Source: Pseudomonadota bacterium (GTDB lineage Bacteria; Desulfobacterota; Binatia; Binatales; Binataceae). From it: 64,000 nucleotides of DNA. The DNA lies in assembly GCA_021324755.1 (NCBI GenBank), contig JAJPIL010000022.1, positions 109,277 through 173,276 on the forward strand. The letters run 5' to 3'. Under the pieces are notes generated by a model that saw only the letters and a program-made list of their open reading frames with translations, was not told where the DNA came from and searched no databases. Shown here one piece after another: positions 29,899 through 39,864 of this stretch. Position 1 is the stretch's first letter. Each line of letters opens with the position of its first letter. The translations under genes and the position numbers were made by a program.

Positions 29899-31575
29899 TC
29901 AAGCACGAGCATCGCGAGGAGGCTGAGAGCGCTTGGCAGCGGCTTTAATGTACTTCTGAGTGATTGGCGAGAGATCGTTGTAGCCTACCTCGACCTCGAT
30001 TATCGAGAACGTGCTAGACGCCTCCGCCTGTTCGAGCGCGTTGCGCAGCTCGCCGACCGTTTTTACCTTGAATCCTCGACCACCCCAAAGCTCGGCCAGT
30101 TTGGCATACGGCCACGGCGGAATTCTTAATAGTTCTGGCCGTTGTGCCACGGGCCGGAAAATGCCCCATCCTCCGTTATTGATTACCAAGACGATCGGAT
30201 TTGCGCCGAAGTCAGGCGCGTGGGAAATTTCGGGCCCAGTCATTTGGAAGCTACCGTCGCCGCAAAGCACCAAGGGGCGGTATCCCGTGCCAACTTGCGC
30301 GCCAAGAGCAGCTGGAATCGAAAACCCCATCGAAGCGTAATACCCTTGGGCCAGGTAAATTCCGTCGTGATGAAGTCGAATATCGAGCCCAGCGAACAGC
30401 ATGTCTCCAGATTCGGCCACAACCACGTATTTGCGCTTTCCTGCAAGAAAATCGTTAACCGTGGTCAGAAGGCTCATCACTCTGACCGGCTCATTGTCAC
30501 CGGGTTTACCCTCTTGCAAATTGTCTGCGTAATGAACGGTTTCGCGATGCTGGCGCAGTTCCTGGCGCAGCAGAGCTCGGACGAACTCGCGAATCCCCAC
30601 ATCGGTGTACGTATGGAAGCTCACGTCCACGCGCCGATCCACCGCCCAAACCGTGCGCTCCATCACGATATGGGGCGGGCGGTTGCCGAAGTTCATGTCG
30701 GTCTTGAGGCATCCGAGGTTTATTATCAGGTCGGCGGCATCCATCCGTTCGACGATTTTGCGTGGGCTTATCTCGCCGATGTGAACGCCCATGTAGAGCG
30801 GGTGGTCCATCGGAAAAGCGCCCTTGCCTAGAACGGTGGTAAGGACCGGTGCGCCCATCCGTTCGGCCAGCGCAATCAGGTCGTTGCCGACCTTGAAGCG
30901 GTGGATCTCGATTCCTGCGATGATGACCGGTGCTCGACTTTGGTTAAACAGTCGGGCGACCTCTCTGGCGGCCTCCTCGACCTTGCGCGGATGCGAGGGA
31001 GGAAAGTGCAGACGGCCGTCCCACTCGATGATCTCTTTGGGCACATCGATTTCGCGCTCGACCATGTCACGATGAATTTCGATGTAGCCGGGGCGCTGTT
31101 GAGCCCATACCTGTTGAACTACCTGGTGCAATTCCTGAGCGGCGGTATGTGGATTGGTAAGCACGGCCGAGGCACAGGTTACCTCTTGATAGATGCGATG
31201 CTGCGACTCGATTTCACGCGCTTGGTGATGAATGAGCGTTCCGAGCTTGCGTTCTTCTTCGCCTGGACCGCCAGAGAAGATTAGCACCGGCACATGTTCC
31301 GCGAACGATCCGGCTACCGGGTTTACCATGTTGTGTCCGCCTGCGCCGTAGGTTACGCATATCGTGCCAATATGTCCGGTGGCGCGCGCATAGCCGTCGG
31401 CTGCAAAGCCCACTCCGGGTTCGTGTGACAACGTGAGGATTTTAAGGCCGCGCTCTTGGCCCAGCCGGAAAAATAAGCTTAAGACGAGGTCGCCCGGGAT
31501 GCCGAAGATGTGCCGCACGCCAATTTTCTCAAGGTAGGCGACCACGAAGTCGCCCAACGTCATGCGCCGTTTCAT
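29899..31575 (-). CDS. ThDP-dependent 2-keto acid decarboxylase (pyruvate/indolepyruvate decarboxylase-like)
   Basis: IFGIPGDLVLSLFF, HEPGVGFAADGYARATGHIGTICVTYGAGGHN, VLCGDGSFQMTGPEISHAPDFGANPIVLVINNGGWG. Confidence 0.88.
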   Translation of the reverse strand: MKRRMTLGDFVVAYLEKIGVRHIFGIPGDLVLSLFFRLGQERGLKILTLSHEPGVGFAADGYARATGHIGTICVTYGAGGHNMVNPVAGSFAEHVPVLIFSGGPGEEERKLGTLIHHQAREIESQHRIYQEVTCASAVLTNPHTAAQELHQVVQQVWAQQRPGYIEIHRDMVEREIDVPKEIIEWDGRLHFPPSHPRKVEEAAREVARLFNQSRAPVIIAGIEIHRFKVGNDLIALAERMGAPVLTTVLGKGAFPMDHPLYMGVHIGEISPRKIVERMDAADLIINLGCLKTDMNFGNRPPHIVMERTVWAVDRRVDVSFHTYTDVGIREFVRALLRQELRQHRETVHYADNLQEGKPGDNEPVRVMSLLTTVNDFLAGKRKYVVVAESGDMLFAGLDIRLHHDGIYLAQGYYASMGFSIPAALGAQVGTGYRPLVLCGDGSFQMTGPEISHAPDFGANPIVLVINNGGWGIFRPVAQRPELLRIPPWPYAKLAELWGGRGFKVKTVGELRNALEQAEASSTFSIIEVEVGYNDLSPITQKYIKAAAKRSQPPRDARA

Positions 31576-31667
31576 AGGGGTTAAATAGGTCCTGTTCGAC
31601 AGTCAGTGTTCGCTTTCGAGTCAAAAAGTTGAGTCTACTTCGTCCGCAATTTCTAACTTAAACCTTC

Positions 31668-32021
31668 TTGTTTTTAGTGTCACGTCCTATATTAGTAATT
31701 GTGATGTGGTCCAGATTAGTAAGGGCGCGCCTTTTTCTCGATCCGATAAAAATTGCCAAGTTTTTTACCTATCTGCCTCAGTTTGTACGACTGTTTGTCG
31801 CATTGCTCAGGGACCGGCGCGTGCCGATTATCACCAAGCTCGTACCGGTGGCGGGCGGACTGTTTTTACTGTCGCCACCTGAGCTAGAAATTGAAGCTAT
31901 CCCGTTTTTGGGGGAACTCGACGTGCTGCTGATCGGATACCTCACGCTCAAGCTGTTCATCTGGTTGTGTCCGCCCGAGGTGGTTCGAGAGCACGTCTCG
32001 CGCATCGCGCGGGGTAGTTAA
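31668..32021 (+). CDS. DUF1232 (YkvA-like) domain protein
   Basis: DRRVPIITKLVPVAGGLFLLSPPELEIEAIPFLGELDVLLIGYLTLKLFIWLCPPEVVREH. Confidence 0.75.
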   Translation: MFLVSRPILVIVMWSRLVRARLFLDPIKIAKFFTYLPQFVRLFVALLRDRRVPIITKLVPVAGGLFLLSPPELEIEAIPFLGELDVLLIGYLTLKLFIWLCPPEVVREHVSRIARGS

Positions 32022-32023
32022 GG

Positions 32024-34774
32024 ATGTCCTGGTCAAGAAGGCTTGTGCTGGCAGTCGGCGTACTGCTGGCTCTGGGGGTTCTTGCCGCGCTCGGCACCTT
32101 GAGCGAGTTTTTGGTCGACCTTCTTTGGTTCAGCTCCCTCCACTATAGATCGACTTTCCTTACGATGGTGGCAGCGCGGTGGGTGGTGATGGTTGTGGTG
32201 GGGGTCGTGGCCTTCGGCGTTTTGGTGGTCAACGGCGCGCTGGCGCTCAGTTTGAGCAAAGAACACCGCTGGCCGCGCGTAGTAAGGCGTCCTGATGAGT
32301 TTGTGCAGATCAATCTGCCAGACTTGATTCGCGAATTGGAGGGCCGTATTCCCTGGCGCCTGCTGCTTGTGGTTGTGGCCGCCCTGATCGCGCTTTCGAT
32401 CGCAAGCAACGAGTCTTCGCAGTGGCCTGTTTACCTGAAAGCGCTGTATGCTGTCCCCTTTCATTACCAAGATCCCATTTATCATCGCGACATCGGCTTC
32501 TATATCTTCGTTCTTCCCTGGCTTCAGGATATCCGAGACCTTTTTTTCTGGTTGCTTCCGATTAGCGCGGTCCTTACTGGTGCGATCTATTGGCTGCGCC
32601 AGGCGATTGACTTCACCCAATCTCCGCCGCGTATTAGCCCCTCCGCCACCAAACATTTGTCTATTCTCCTGGGGCTTTTTTTCATTCAGCGCGCTTTTAG
32701 CTACTGGGTTTCCCGATTCGAGCTTCTTTTGCGCGGCAACGGTGTCGTATACGGCTTTCGCTACGTAGATAAGCTGCTTTGGCGCCCAGGACTTTGGTTG
32801 CTTTTGGTGTTGTCGCTTGTGGGCGCAGGCTTGTGTTTTGCCAACATAAACGAGCGCGGGGCGCGCAAGCCTGTCGCGGCGGCGCTCATAGTGTTCATCC
32901 CGGCCTTTCTTCTTAATTTGTTGCAGCCCGCTGTCGAGCAGTTCCGCGTCAAACCCAACGAGCTTTCGTTGGAACGCCCATATCTCGTCAATAACATCGC
33001 GTTTACCCGTCGCGCCTACAAGCTTGACGTCATCCAAGTGATTCCTTTTGCCGGCTTAGGCAAGCTCTCGCCCGAACTCATTAAAATCAACGAGCCCACG
33101 ATTAAAAACATCAGGCTATGGGATCCGCGCCCCCTTATCGCCACGTATCGTCAGCTCCAGGAAATCCGGCTCTATTACGACTTTCGTGAGGTAGACGTCG
33201 ATCGCTACACGATTCAGGGGCACTACACGCAAGTGATGCTTTCAGCTAGGGAGCTGAATCCGGCCCTTCTGCCTGAGAATGCGCGAACCTGGGTGAACCA
33301 ACACCTCGTTTACACCCATGGCTTTGGCTTGGTGATGAGTCCCGTTACGCAAAAAAATCAGGAAGGTTTGCCAATTTTGTTCCTCAAGGACGTGCCGCCG
33401 GTTTCGTCCGTGGGACTCGAGGTTAAAGAGCCTAGAATTTATTTCGGCGAGGAAGAAGACAACTACGTAGTAGTCGACACCGCCGCTCCCGAATTCGACT
33501 ATCCAAAGGGCGCAAGCAATGTGTTCGCCTACTACCAAGGCCGACTCGGTATAAACGTAGGCAGTTTTACCAGGCGCCTGCTTTTTAGCTATTACTTCAA
33601 AGACCTTAATCTGCTGCTGACTGATGCTGCCCGGGCTAACAGCCAGATTCTTATTCGGCGTAACATAGCCGACCGGGTCAACCGTCTTGCCCCGTTCTTA
33701 GTCCAAGACCGCGATCCGTATATTGTCCTGCATGACGGCCGACTGTCCTGGATAATCGATTGCTATACAGTAAGCGACCATTATCCCTACTCTGAGCCCA
33801 ACGTAGACAACATCAACTACATTCGAAATTCGGTCAAAGCGGTAGTTGACGCTTACACCGGCGAGGTCACCTTTTACGTGGCTGACGAGTCGGATCCGGT
33901 AATTCAGTGCTGGATGAGAATTTTTCCGAAAATGTTTCGCCCACTTGCCCAGATGCCAGCCGCGTTGCGGGCTCATATTCGCTACCCGGAGGACCTTTTT
34001 CTTATCCAGGCCGACATCTACCGCAGCTACCACATGCTGAATCCGGAAGTGTTTTATAATCGCGAGGACTTGTGGGGGTTTCCGCGGGAGAACTACGCGG
34101 GCCAGACGGTGACGATGCAACCCTACTACACGATAATGCGCTTGCCGTCCGAGCAAAAGGAGGAATTTATCTTGATGCTCCCGATGGTGCCGCGGGGACG
34201 CGACAACATGATCTCGTGGCTCGCAGCGCGATGTGACGGAGAAAACTACGGCAAGATGATAGAGTACGCGTTCTCGAAGGAAAAACTGGTTTACGGTCCC
34301 TACCAGATCGAAGCGCGAATCAATCAAAATCCTGTAATCTCGCGGCAGATCTCGTTGTGGAATCAGATGGGCTCGCGGGTCCTGTTGGGGAATATGATGG
34401 TAACCCCGGTCGTCGATACCTTGCTTTACGTCGAGCCTCTTTACCTGAGAGCCGAAAATGGTCAACTGCCCGAGCTGCAGCGCGTTATCGCAGCCTACGA
34501 CGATATGGTCACGATGGGCGTCGATCTGGATGACGCGTTGGCGCAGTTCTTCAACCAGCCACCATCGCCCGGCGCCGAGGTCGCCCAGAAGACAGTCACG
34601 CAAGTTTCGCCTCCTTCGGCTACTGTGCCAGCGACATCCCAAGGCGATCAACTCAAGGCTGCCAATAACGTCTACCATCAGGCGCTAGACGCCCTGCGCT
34701 CTGGCAACTGGGCGGAGTTCGGCACCCAAATGCAACGGCTCGGGGAAATTTTAAGTCAGGGCGGTGCCAAGTAA
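32024..34774 (+). CDS. UPF0182 family membrane protein
   Basis: TM-rich N-terminus and large soluble domain (ERPYLVNNIAFTRRAYKLDVIQVIPF, YYQGRLGINVGSFTRRLLFSYYFKDLNLL, DRDPYIVLHDGRLSWIIDCYTVSDHYPYSEP). Confidence 0.93.
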   Translation: MSWSRRLVLAVGVLLALGVLAALGTLSEFLVDLLWFSSLHYRSTFLTMVAARWVVMVVVGVVAFGVLVVNGALALSLSKEHRWPRVVRRPDEFVQINLPDLIRELEGRIPWRLLLVVVAALIALSIASNESSQWPVYLKALYAVPFHYQDPIYHRDIGFYIFVLPWLQDIRDLFFWLLPISAVLTGAIYWLRQAIDFTQSPPRISPSATKHLSILLGLFFIQRAFSYWVSRFELLLRGNGVVYGFRYVDKLLWRPGLWLLLVLSLVGAGLCFANINERGARKPVAAALIVFIPAFLLNLLQPAVEQFRVKPNELSLERPYLVNNIAFTRRAYKLDVIQVIPFAGLGKLSPELIKINEPTIKNIRLWDPRPLIATYRQLQEIRLYYDFREVDVDRYTIQGHYTQVMLSARELNPALLPENARTWVNQHLVYTHGFGLVMSPVTQKNQEGLPILFLKDVPPVSSVGLEVKEPRIYFGEEEDNYVVVDTAAPEFDYPKGASNVFAYYQGRLGINVGSFTRRLLFSYYFKDLNLLLTDAARANSQILIRRNIADRVNRLAPFLVQDRDPYIVLHDGRLSWIIDCYTVSDHYPYSEPNVDNINYIRNSVKAVVDAYTGEVTFYVADESDPVIQCWMRIFPKMFRPLAQMPAALRAHIRYPEDLFLIQADIYRSYHMLNPEVFYNREDLWGFPRENYAGQTVTMQPYYTIMRLPSEQKEEFILMLPMVPRGRDNMISWLAARCDGENYGKMIEYAFSKEKLVYGPYQIEARINQNPVISRQISLWNQMGSRVLLGNMMVTPVVDTLLYVEPLYLRAENGQLPELQRVIAAYDDMVTMGVDLDDALAQFFNQPPSPGAEVAQKTVTQVSPPSATVPATSQGDQLKAANNVYHQALDALRSGNWAEFGTQMQRLGEILSQGGAK

Positions 34775-34785
34775 GGGTCTAGGCT

Positions 34786-36435
34786 CTGAGCGACGTCAAC
34801 GCGCGTTTCAAAGCGATTCAAGAGTTTCCTCCATCCCATCTCGATCACGCCGAGCTTAAGGCACGGATAGACCATCTTGCCGGTCTGGGACGATCTTGTC
34901 TTAAAGCCGACGCCTGTGTCGTGGCTTTTCGTCTTTTCGATCAGCACGGCGTCTCTATCGCTCCGTTTGGAGACAAGCGTGCTGAAGCGGTGAAGCGATT
35001 GATCGGGAGCCTATGCGATGGGACTTCAGCTGAAAGCGGCCCGGGCTACGACGTGCAAATAATCGAGAGCCCGACTCTGCTTGGGCTAGTTTCGTTCTCC
35101 GAGGCTTTCGCCTTAACCCATAACCTTGTGATAGCGCGGGCAGGGGATGACGGTATCGCGCAGGCAAGGGCGGCTTTGTTAATCGACCTAAAACATGACA
35201 AGGAACAAGCGTGTGCGCTTGCAGAACTTCTTTCACGCGCCGCGCTTTTGACGTTACGCGCCGCTGCGCAAGAGCATCAGCTGTCGTTCTGGCGCGCTCG
35301 CGCGACGGCCGCGCTCGAAGACCTTCGGCGACTTCGAGTTGTCGCGCTCAAAGAAAAGCGCCTGCGCGAAAAAATAGCCCGAGCGACCAGTGAGATTGCT
35401 CGGCTTGCGCGGATCAAAAGATTTTCTGCTTTGGGGGCGCTAGCCGCGCAGCTAGGCGGCTTCGATGCTTGGCTTGTGGCTGTCAGGACCTCCGAGGGGC
35501 TCGTCGTCAAGGCCAACGCAACGGGACAAAAACTCAACGGAGTTCCGTCCTCAAGCGCTCTTGTCGCTAGCTATGAGCAACGCGCGGTTATCGCCCGACT
35601 AAACCCTACCTCCAGCTCGGCCCTTGCCCCAATAACCTACGCCGAAGACCGCATGGTGCGCGAAGGTAAGTTTGCTTGCTATGCGGTATTCCCGTTTGCC
35701 AGCGGCGCGCTCATGCTCTTGAGTTCGAGACCGCATGGGAACTTCGATTGCGAAGCTGTTCAAGCTTGCGTCGAGGCAGTGGCGCCGATCGTGCGCTCGT
35801 GGTTACTCGAAGAAGAGCTCGAGCGCTACCGCACAGTCGTGGCGGACCTTAGCCGGCGACTGCTGCGAGAGGCTGACGCAGAACGAGCCCGTATCGCACG
35901 GGACCTGCACGACGATCAGGCCCAGCTTTTGGCAGCCCTTAAGATAGTTCTCAAAGCGCCGAAATCAAAAGCAGCGCGCCTTGTCGAAGAGCTGGAAAAG
36001 GATTTGCGTCGAAAAATTTCAACCCTGCGCCCCAAGACGCTGGAAGGTTTAAGTTTAGAGCAAGCTATTCGTGCAGAGCTTGCCCGAATCGAGGCGGCTG
36101 GCGTAAAAACCAGGTTGCGATGGGAGATTAAAGAGCGCGCAGTGGCCAAGGACGTGCGCGAGCTCTGCTATCACGCGACGCGCGAAGGAGTAGCGAACGC
36201 TCTAAGGCACGCTGCGCCAAGCTGGGTCGAGATTGGGATTAAACGCGTCCAAGGTCATCTCGAGCTCAAGATCCGAAGTGATGTCTCGCGTAGTTTGCCT
36301 AAATCCATCGCCCGCAAAGGTTCAGGGCTCAAGGGCCTTCAAGAACGCCTCAATTTGTTCGGCGGAAACTGTCAATTGGAAATTGGGTCGGGCGAAAGTA
36401 CGTTGCGAGTAAAAATTCCGCTTATCAATAAATGA
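34786..36435 (+). CDS. GAF-type sensor histidine kinase (HisKA_3/NarX class); real N-terminus probably upstream of the called GTG at 34921
   Basis: H box ERARIARDLHDDQAQLLAALK, N box HATREGVANALRHAAP, GSGLKGLQERL; frame open back to TAG at 34780-34782 with coding-like peptide LSDVNARFKAIQEFPPSHLDHAELKARIDHLAGLGRSCLKADAC. Confidence 0.75.
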   Translation: MSDVNARFKAIQEFPPSHLDHAELKARIDHLAGLGRSCLKADACVVAFRLFDQHGVSIAPFGDKRAEAVKRLIGSLCDGTSAESGPGYDVQIIESPTLLGLVSFSEAFALTHNLVIARAGDDGIAQARAALLIDLKHDKEQACALAELLSRAALLTLRAAAQEHQLSFWRARATAALEDLRRLRVVALKEKRLREKIARATSEIARLARIKRFSALGALAAQLGGFDAWLVAVRTSEGLVVKANATGQKLNGVPSSSALVASYEQRAVIARLNPTSSSALAPITYAEDRMVREGKFACYAVFPFASGALMLLSSRPHGNFDCEAVQACVEAVAPIVRSWLLEEELERYRTVVADLSRRLLREADAERARIARDLHDDQAQLLAALKIVLKAPKSKAARLVEELEKDLRRKISTLRPKTLEGLSLEQAIRAELARIEAAGVKTRLRWEIKERAVAKDVRELCYHATREGVANALRHAAPSWVEIGIKRVQGHLELKIRSDVSRSLPKSIARKGSGLKGLQERLNLFGGNCQLEIGSGESTLRVKIPLINK

Positions 36436-37091
36436 GTGGTTGCAGAAGTGAACGAATTAGGGTGCTCATCGCTGACGACCACAAACTCGTGCGCCACCTT
36501 CTGCGTCTTGCCCTGGAGCCGCAGTGTGAAGTGGTCGCCGAAGCTGATGAAGGCAGCAAAGCGGTAGAGACTGCGGTCAAGACGCAACCGGACATCGTCG
36601 TGATGGACCTCGGGATGCCTGGCGTGGGTGGGCTCGATGCAGTGCGGCTTTTGGCCAGACGAGCGCCTCGCGTCAAAGTTATCGTGCTCAGCCAATACGA
36701 CGACGAGGAGTACGTGCTTGAAAGTTTCGGAGCGGCCAATGTAGGAGGTTATGTGCTCAAAAGTGACGCTGCCGAGGATTTACTTAGCGCAATATCGGCA
36801 GTGCAATCCGGAAAGCGCTTCATCAGCCCCTCGATCGCTCCGATAGTCTTGCGCCGGCTCAACGCGCAGGCGAAACGCTCATCTGACCCTGTCCAGCTTA
36901 CTGCGCGCGAACGCGCCGTGCTCAAGTTTGTTTGCGAAGGCGCAAGCGCAAAGGAAATTGCGAGCCGTCTGGGAATCAGCCCCAAGACCGTTCAAATACA
37001 TCGTGCGAATTTGATGGCTAAACTAAACGTTCGATCGACCGCGGGATTGGTGCGCTGGGCGATAAAACACAAAATAATTCGACTCGACTGA
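36432..37091 (+). CDS. NarL/FixJ-type response regulator
   Basis: REC domain RVLIADDHKLVRHLL...DIVVMDLGMPGVGG and LuxR HTH LTARERAVLKFVCEGASAKEIASRLGISPKTVQIHRANLMAKL; ATGA overlap with the kinase. Confidence 0.95.
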   Translation: MSGCRSERIRVLIADDHKLVRHLLRLALEPQCEVVAEADEGSKAVETAVKTQPDIVVMDLGMPGVGGLDAVRLLARRAPRVKVIVLSQYDDEEYVLESFGAANVGGYVLKSDAAEDLLSAISAVQSGKRFISPSIAPIVLRRLNAQAKRSSDPVQLTARERAVLKFVCEGASAKEIASRLGISPKTVQIHRANLMAKLNVRSTAGLVRWAIKHKIIRLD

Positions 37092-37152
37092 GAGTGTAGC
37101 ACGAAACTGAAGCTGCACGATCGCCCTTCTTCGACATCGCGCGCCGCTAAGC

Positions 37153-37184
37153 AAACCGCAAAAACCGATCGCCTTTTGTGGTTT
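37153..37184 (+). terminator. Possible terminator after the response regulator
   Basis: AAACCGCAAAA-accgatcgcc-TTTTGTGGTTT, 11-bp stem with one G-U pair. Confidence 0.45.
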
Positions 37185-37389
37185 AGCCCTTGACTTGCAC
37201 CAGATCGTCTTTAGCCCACGGACTCGTATCTGTCGAACTGCGCTAAGCTTTTTGCGAGCCTAATTTGGCGTTTGCTGAAAGCCGAGCCAATCGAGATCGA
37301 TGCCAACGAGTGATAGCGAAAAGCGTTAGAGCCTGATAATCTTTTACGGCGAAAAGCCCAAGCTAGCTTCTCAACTGACCTCGTCTAGG

Positions 37390-38124
37390 ATGTTTCCCCT
37401 CGGCAGCGATCCACCGGTTGCACGGATTAGCTTCACAAACACGCTTTTGGTGGTCGTGAACGTAGCTGTGTATGCCTATCAAGTTTGGGCTGCGCAGTCG
37501 GTGATTGTTTTAAGTCGCGCATTCGGGATGATTCCTGAGCGTCTGACACGATTTGTTTTAAGCCCAACGCTCGAGCTTTGGCGTGTGCCTGTTACTTTGT
37601 TGACCTCGCTTTTTCTACACGCGGGGGCGCTGCATTTGGCGGGCAATATGCTATACCTGCTTATATTCGGACCGCCGGTCGAGCGGCGGCTCGGAAAGGT
37701 ACGTTATCTTGCCTTCTACCTCGGCGCGGGCGTAATCGCGGGGCTAGCAATGGTGTGGATGTTTCCGCGTTCGAGTACGCCCGTAATTGGGGCCAGCGGA
37801 GCGATCGCTGGGGTGTTGGGCGCGTACTTCGTGATGTACCCGCGCGCGCGAATCGTTATGTTGCTACCGATGCCGTTCATGATAACGGCGATCCGAGTGC
37901 CAGCGGTTTTCTATTTGCTTGCGTGGTTCGGATTTCAGCTGTACGCCGGAACCGAGCGGCCAGGTGGCCTCGCCGCTCATTCCGTAGCGTGGTGGGCGCA
38001 CGTTGGAGGCTTCCTGTTTGGGGTGGCGGTAGGCCCGCTTATGGCCAAAACGTTTGCCGAAAAGAGGCGCCCTCGCGCTGCAGTTTCGTTGGGTATAAAA
38101 CCAGCGCGCAGACGGCAAAGCTGA
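37390..38124 (+). CDS. Rhomboid family intramembrane serine protease
   Basis: LFLHAGALHLAGNMLYLLIFGPPVE, GASGAIAGVLGAYF (Ser), WWAHVGGFLFG (His). Confidence 0.94.
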   Translation: MFPLGSDPPVARISFTNTLLVVVNVAVYAYQVWAAQSVIVLSRAFGMIPERLTRFVLSPTLELWRVPVTLLTSLFLHAGALHLAGNMLYLLIFGPPVERRLGKVRYLAFYLGAGVIAGLAMVWMFPRSSTPVIGASGAIAGVLGAYFVMYPRARIVMLLPMPFMITAIRVPAVFYLLAWFGFQLYAGTERPGGLAAHSVAWWAHVGGFLFGVAVGPLMAKTFAEKRRPRAAVSLGIKPARRRQS

Positions 38125-38259
38125 CAGCTTTTGATGCGCACGTGGCCAGTTGCATCTTGAGGCGGTCGAGAGTAATCGATTGAAACTTGATTAAAAAATC
38201 GCTCTGACGTTGGGCCTGGAGCTTGCGCGAAGCGATTTTTATCAGGGAGAGCAATAGCC

Positions 38260-39639
38260 GTGGCGGTCCAGACTGACGAAATACTGACTCGCGTTCCTCC
38301 ACAGAGTCTGGAGGCAGAGGAGTCCGTACTGGGAGCTATTTTACTTGCCAACGAAACGATCAACCACGCGCTTGAAATTATCGGGCCAGAAGACTTTTAC
38401 CGCGAAGCGAACCGGGCGATCTTCCAGACGATGGTGGAACTCTCGGAGCGAAACCAACCGGTCGATGCGATCACTTTGACCGAAGCGCTGCGCGCCAAGG
38501 GCTTGCTCGAGGAAGTGGGTGGGGCTGCTTATATCGCCCATCTCGTGACCCGCGTGCCGAGCGCAGCCAATATTGCCCACTACGCGCGGATTGTGCGCGA
38601 AAAGTCGGTTTTACGCAGACTCGTAAGCGTGACCACCTCGCTTGCGAATGAAGCTTACGAGCGCCAAAGCGACGTCGACGAATTCCTGGACGAAGCCGAG
38701 CATCGCATCTTCGAAATTGCCGAACGAAGAATCGCCCCTTCGTTTCACACGATGCAAGACCTGACACGGGAGTCGCTAAGGTTGATCGAGCAGCTCTATG
38801 AGCGGCGCGAGCTCGTCACTGGCGTGCCTACGGGTTTTACCGATCTAGATCGGCTGACCGCTGGTCTGCAGCCATCCGACCTGATCATCATCGCTGCTCG
38901 CCCAAGCATGGGCAAGACTGCGCTGGCCCTGAACATCGCAGCTTATGCCGCGCTCGAAGCTGACCCTCCAGTCGGGGTGGCTTTCTTTTCGCTCGAAATG
39001 TCCAAGGAGCAGCTCGTCTTGCGTCTTTTGTGTTCAGAGGCGCGAGTTGACAGCGCCAAGGTTAGAAGCGGTTATCTACGCGCGGAAGATTTTCCGCGCC
39101 TTGCTCAAGCGGCGGCGCGATTGTCCGAAGCGCCTATCTTCGTAGATGATAGCTCTGACATCTCGCCTATCGTTCTTAAAGCAAAGTGCCGGCGACTGGC
39201 GCGCGAACGTAGCGTCAGGCTGGGGCTTATAATTGTGGATTACCTGCAACTGATGCGGCCCTCGCGCCCGGCTGATTCGCGGGAACGGGAGATTTCCGAA
39301 ATCTCCCGTTCGCTCAAAGCTTTAGCCAAGGAGCTTAAAGTGCCGGTCGTGGCGCTCTCTCAGCTCAATCGCCAAGTGGAGAATCGGGCCGACCGGCGGC
39401 CTTTGCTGGCCGACTTGCGTGAATCTGGGGCGATCGAGCAGGATGCCGATGTAATCGCGTTTATCTACCGCGACGAAGTCTACAACAAGAATTCTAAGGA
39501 CGTGGGTGTCGCCGAGATTATCGTTGCCAAACAGCGCAATGGGCCGGTTGACACCGTGAAGTTAACCTTTTTACCTCAATACACGCGCTTCGAAAATTAT
39601 ATTTCCGAAGCTCCTTACAGCGACGAGGCGGAATTTTAG
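38260..39639 (+). CDS. dnaB: Replicative DNA helicase
   Basis: VPPQSLEAEESVLGAILL, Walker A IAARPSMGKTALALN, SREREISEISRSLKALAKELKVPVVALSQLNRQVE. Confidence 0.97.
   Translation: MAVQTDEILTRVPPQSLEAEESVLGAILLANETINHALEIIGPEDFYREANRAIFQTMVELSERNQPVDAITLTEALRAKGLLEEVGGAAYIAHLVTRVPSAANIAHYARIVREKSVLRRLVSVTTSLANEAYERQSDVDEFLDEAEHRIFEIAERRIAPSFHTMQDLTRESLRLIEQLYERRELVTGVPTGFTDLDRLTAGLQPSDLIIIAARPSMGKTALALNIAAYAALEADPPVGVAFFSLEMSKEQLVLRLLCSEARVDSAKVRSGYLRAEDFPRLAQAAARLSEAPIFVDDSSDISPIVLKAKCRRLARERSVRLGLIIVDYLQLMRPSRPADSREREISEISRSLKALAKELKVPVVALSQLNRQVENRADRRPLLADLRESGAIEQDADVIAFIYRDEVYNKNSKDVGVAEIIVAKQRNGPVDTVKLTFLPQYTRFENYISEAPYSDEAEF
39283..39311. repeat. 29-nt near-perfect palindrome inside dnaB
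   Basis: GAACGGGAGATTTC-C-GAAATCTCCCGTTC: 14-bp arms around a single nucleotide. Confidence 0.9.
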
Positions 39640-39864
39640 GGGTCTTCTCGGCGCGTGACGAGACAGACGCGATACATTGCTAGTGGCCCGCCGGTGCGTT
39701 ACCGATGCCCCGTACGCCTTGCGAATCGCTCAACGCTGGAGCAAAAATCTCGGGCCAATAAGGAGTTCTAACAGAGCTTGTTTCGCTACGTGCGTTTCGC
39801 CGACCCGCACGCTTTTCTTTTCCCATAATGTTACATCTTCGTTCAGCTGATCTCTCTCGCTCGA

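Noticed and set aside
30142-30831. 229-aa plus-strand ORF opposite the ThDP decarboxylase
   Set aside because: Antisense to an intact enzyme with full ThDP motifs.
32033-34678. Long minus-strand ORFs (334 and 326 aa) opposite the UPF0182 gene
   Set aside because: They are antisense shadows of a clear gene, rich in His/Arg/Gln with no recognisable motif; codon bias explains them.
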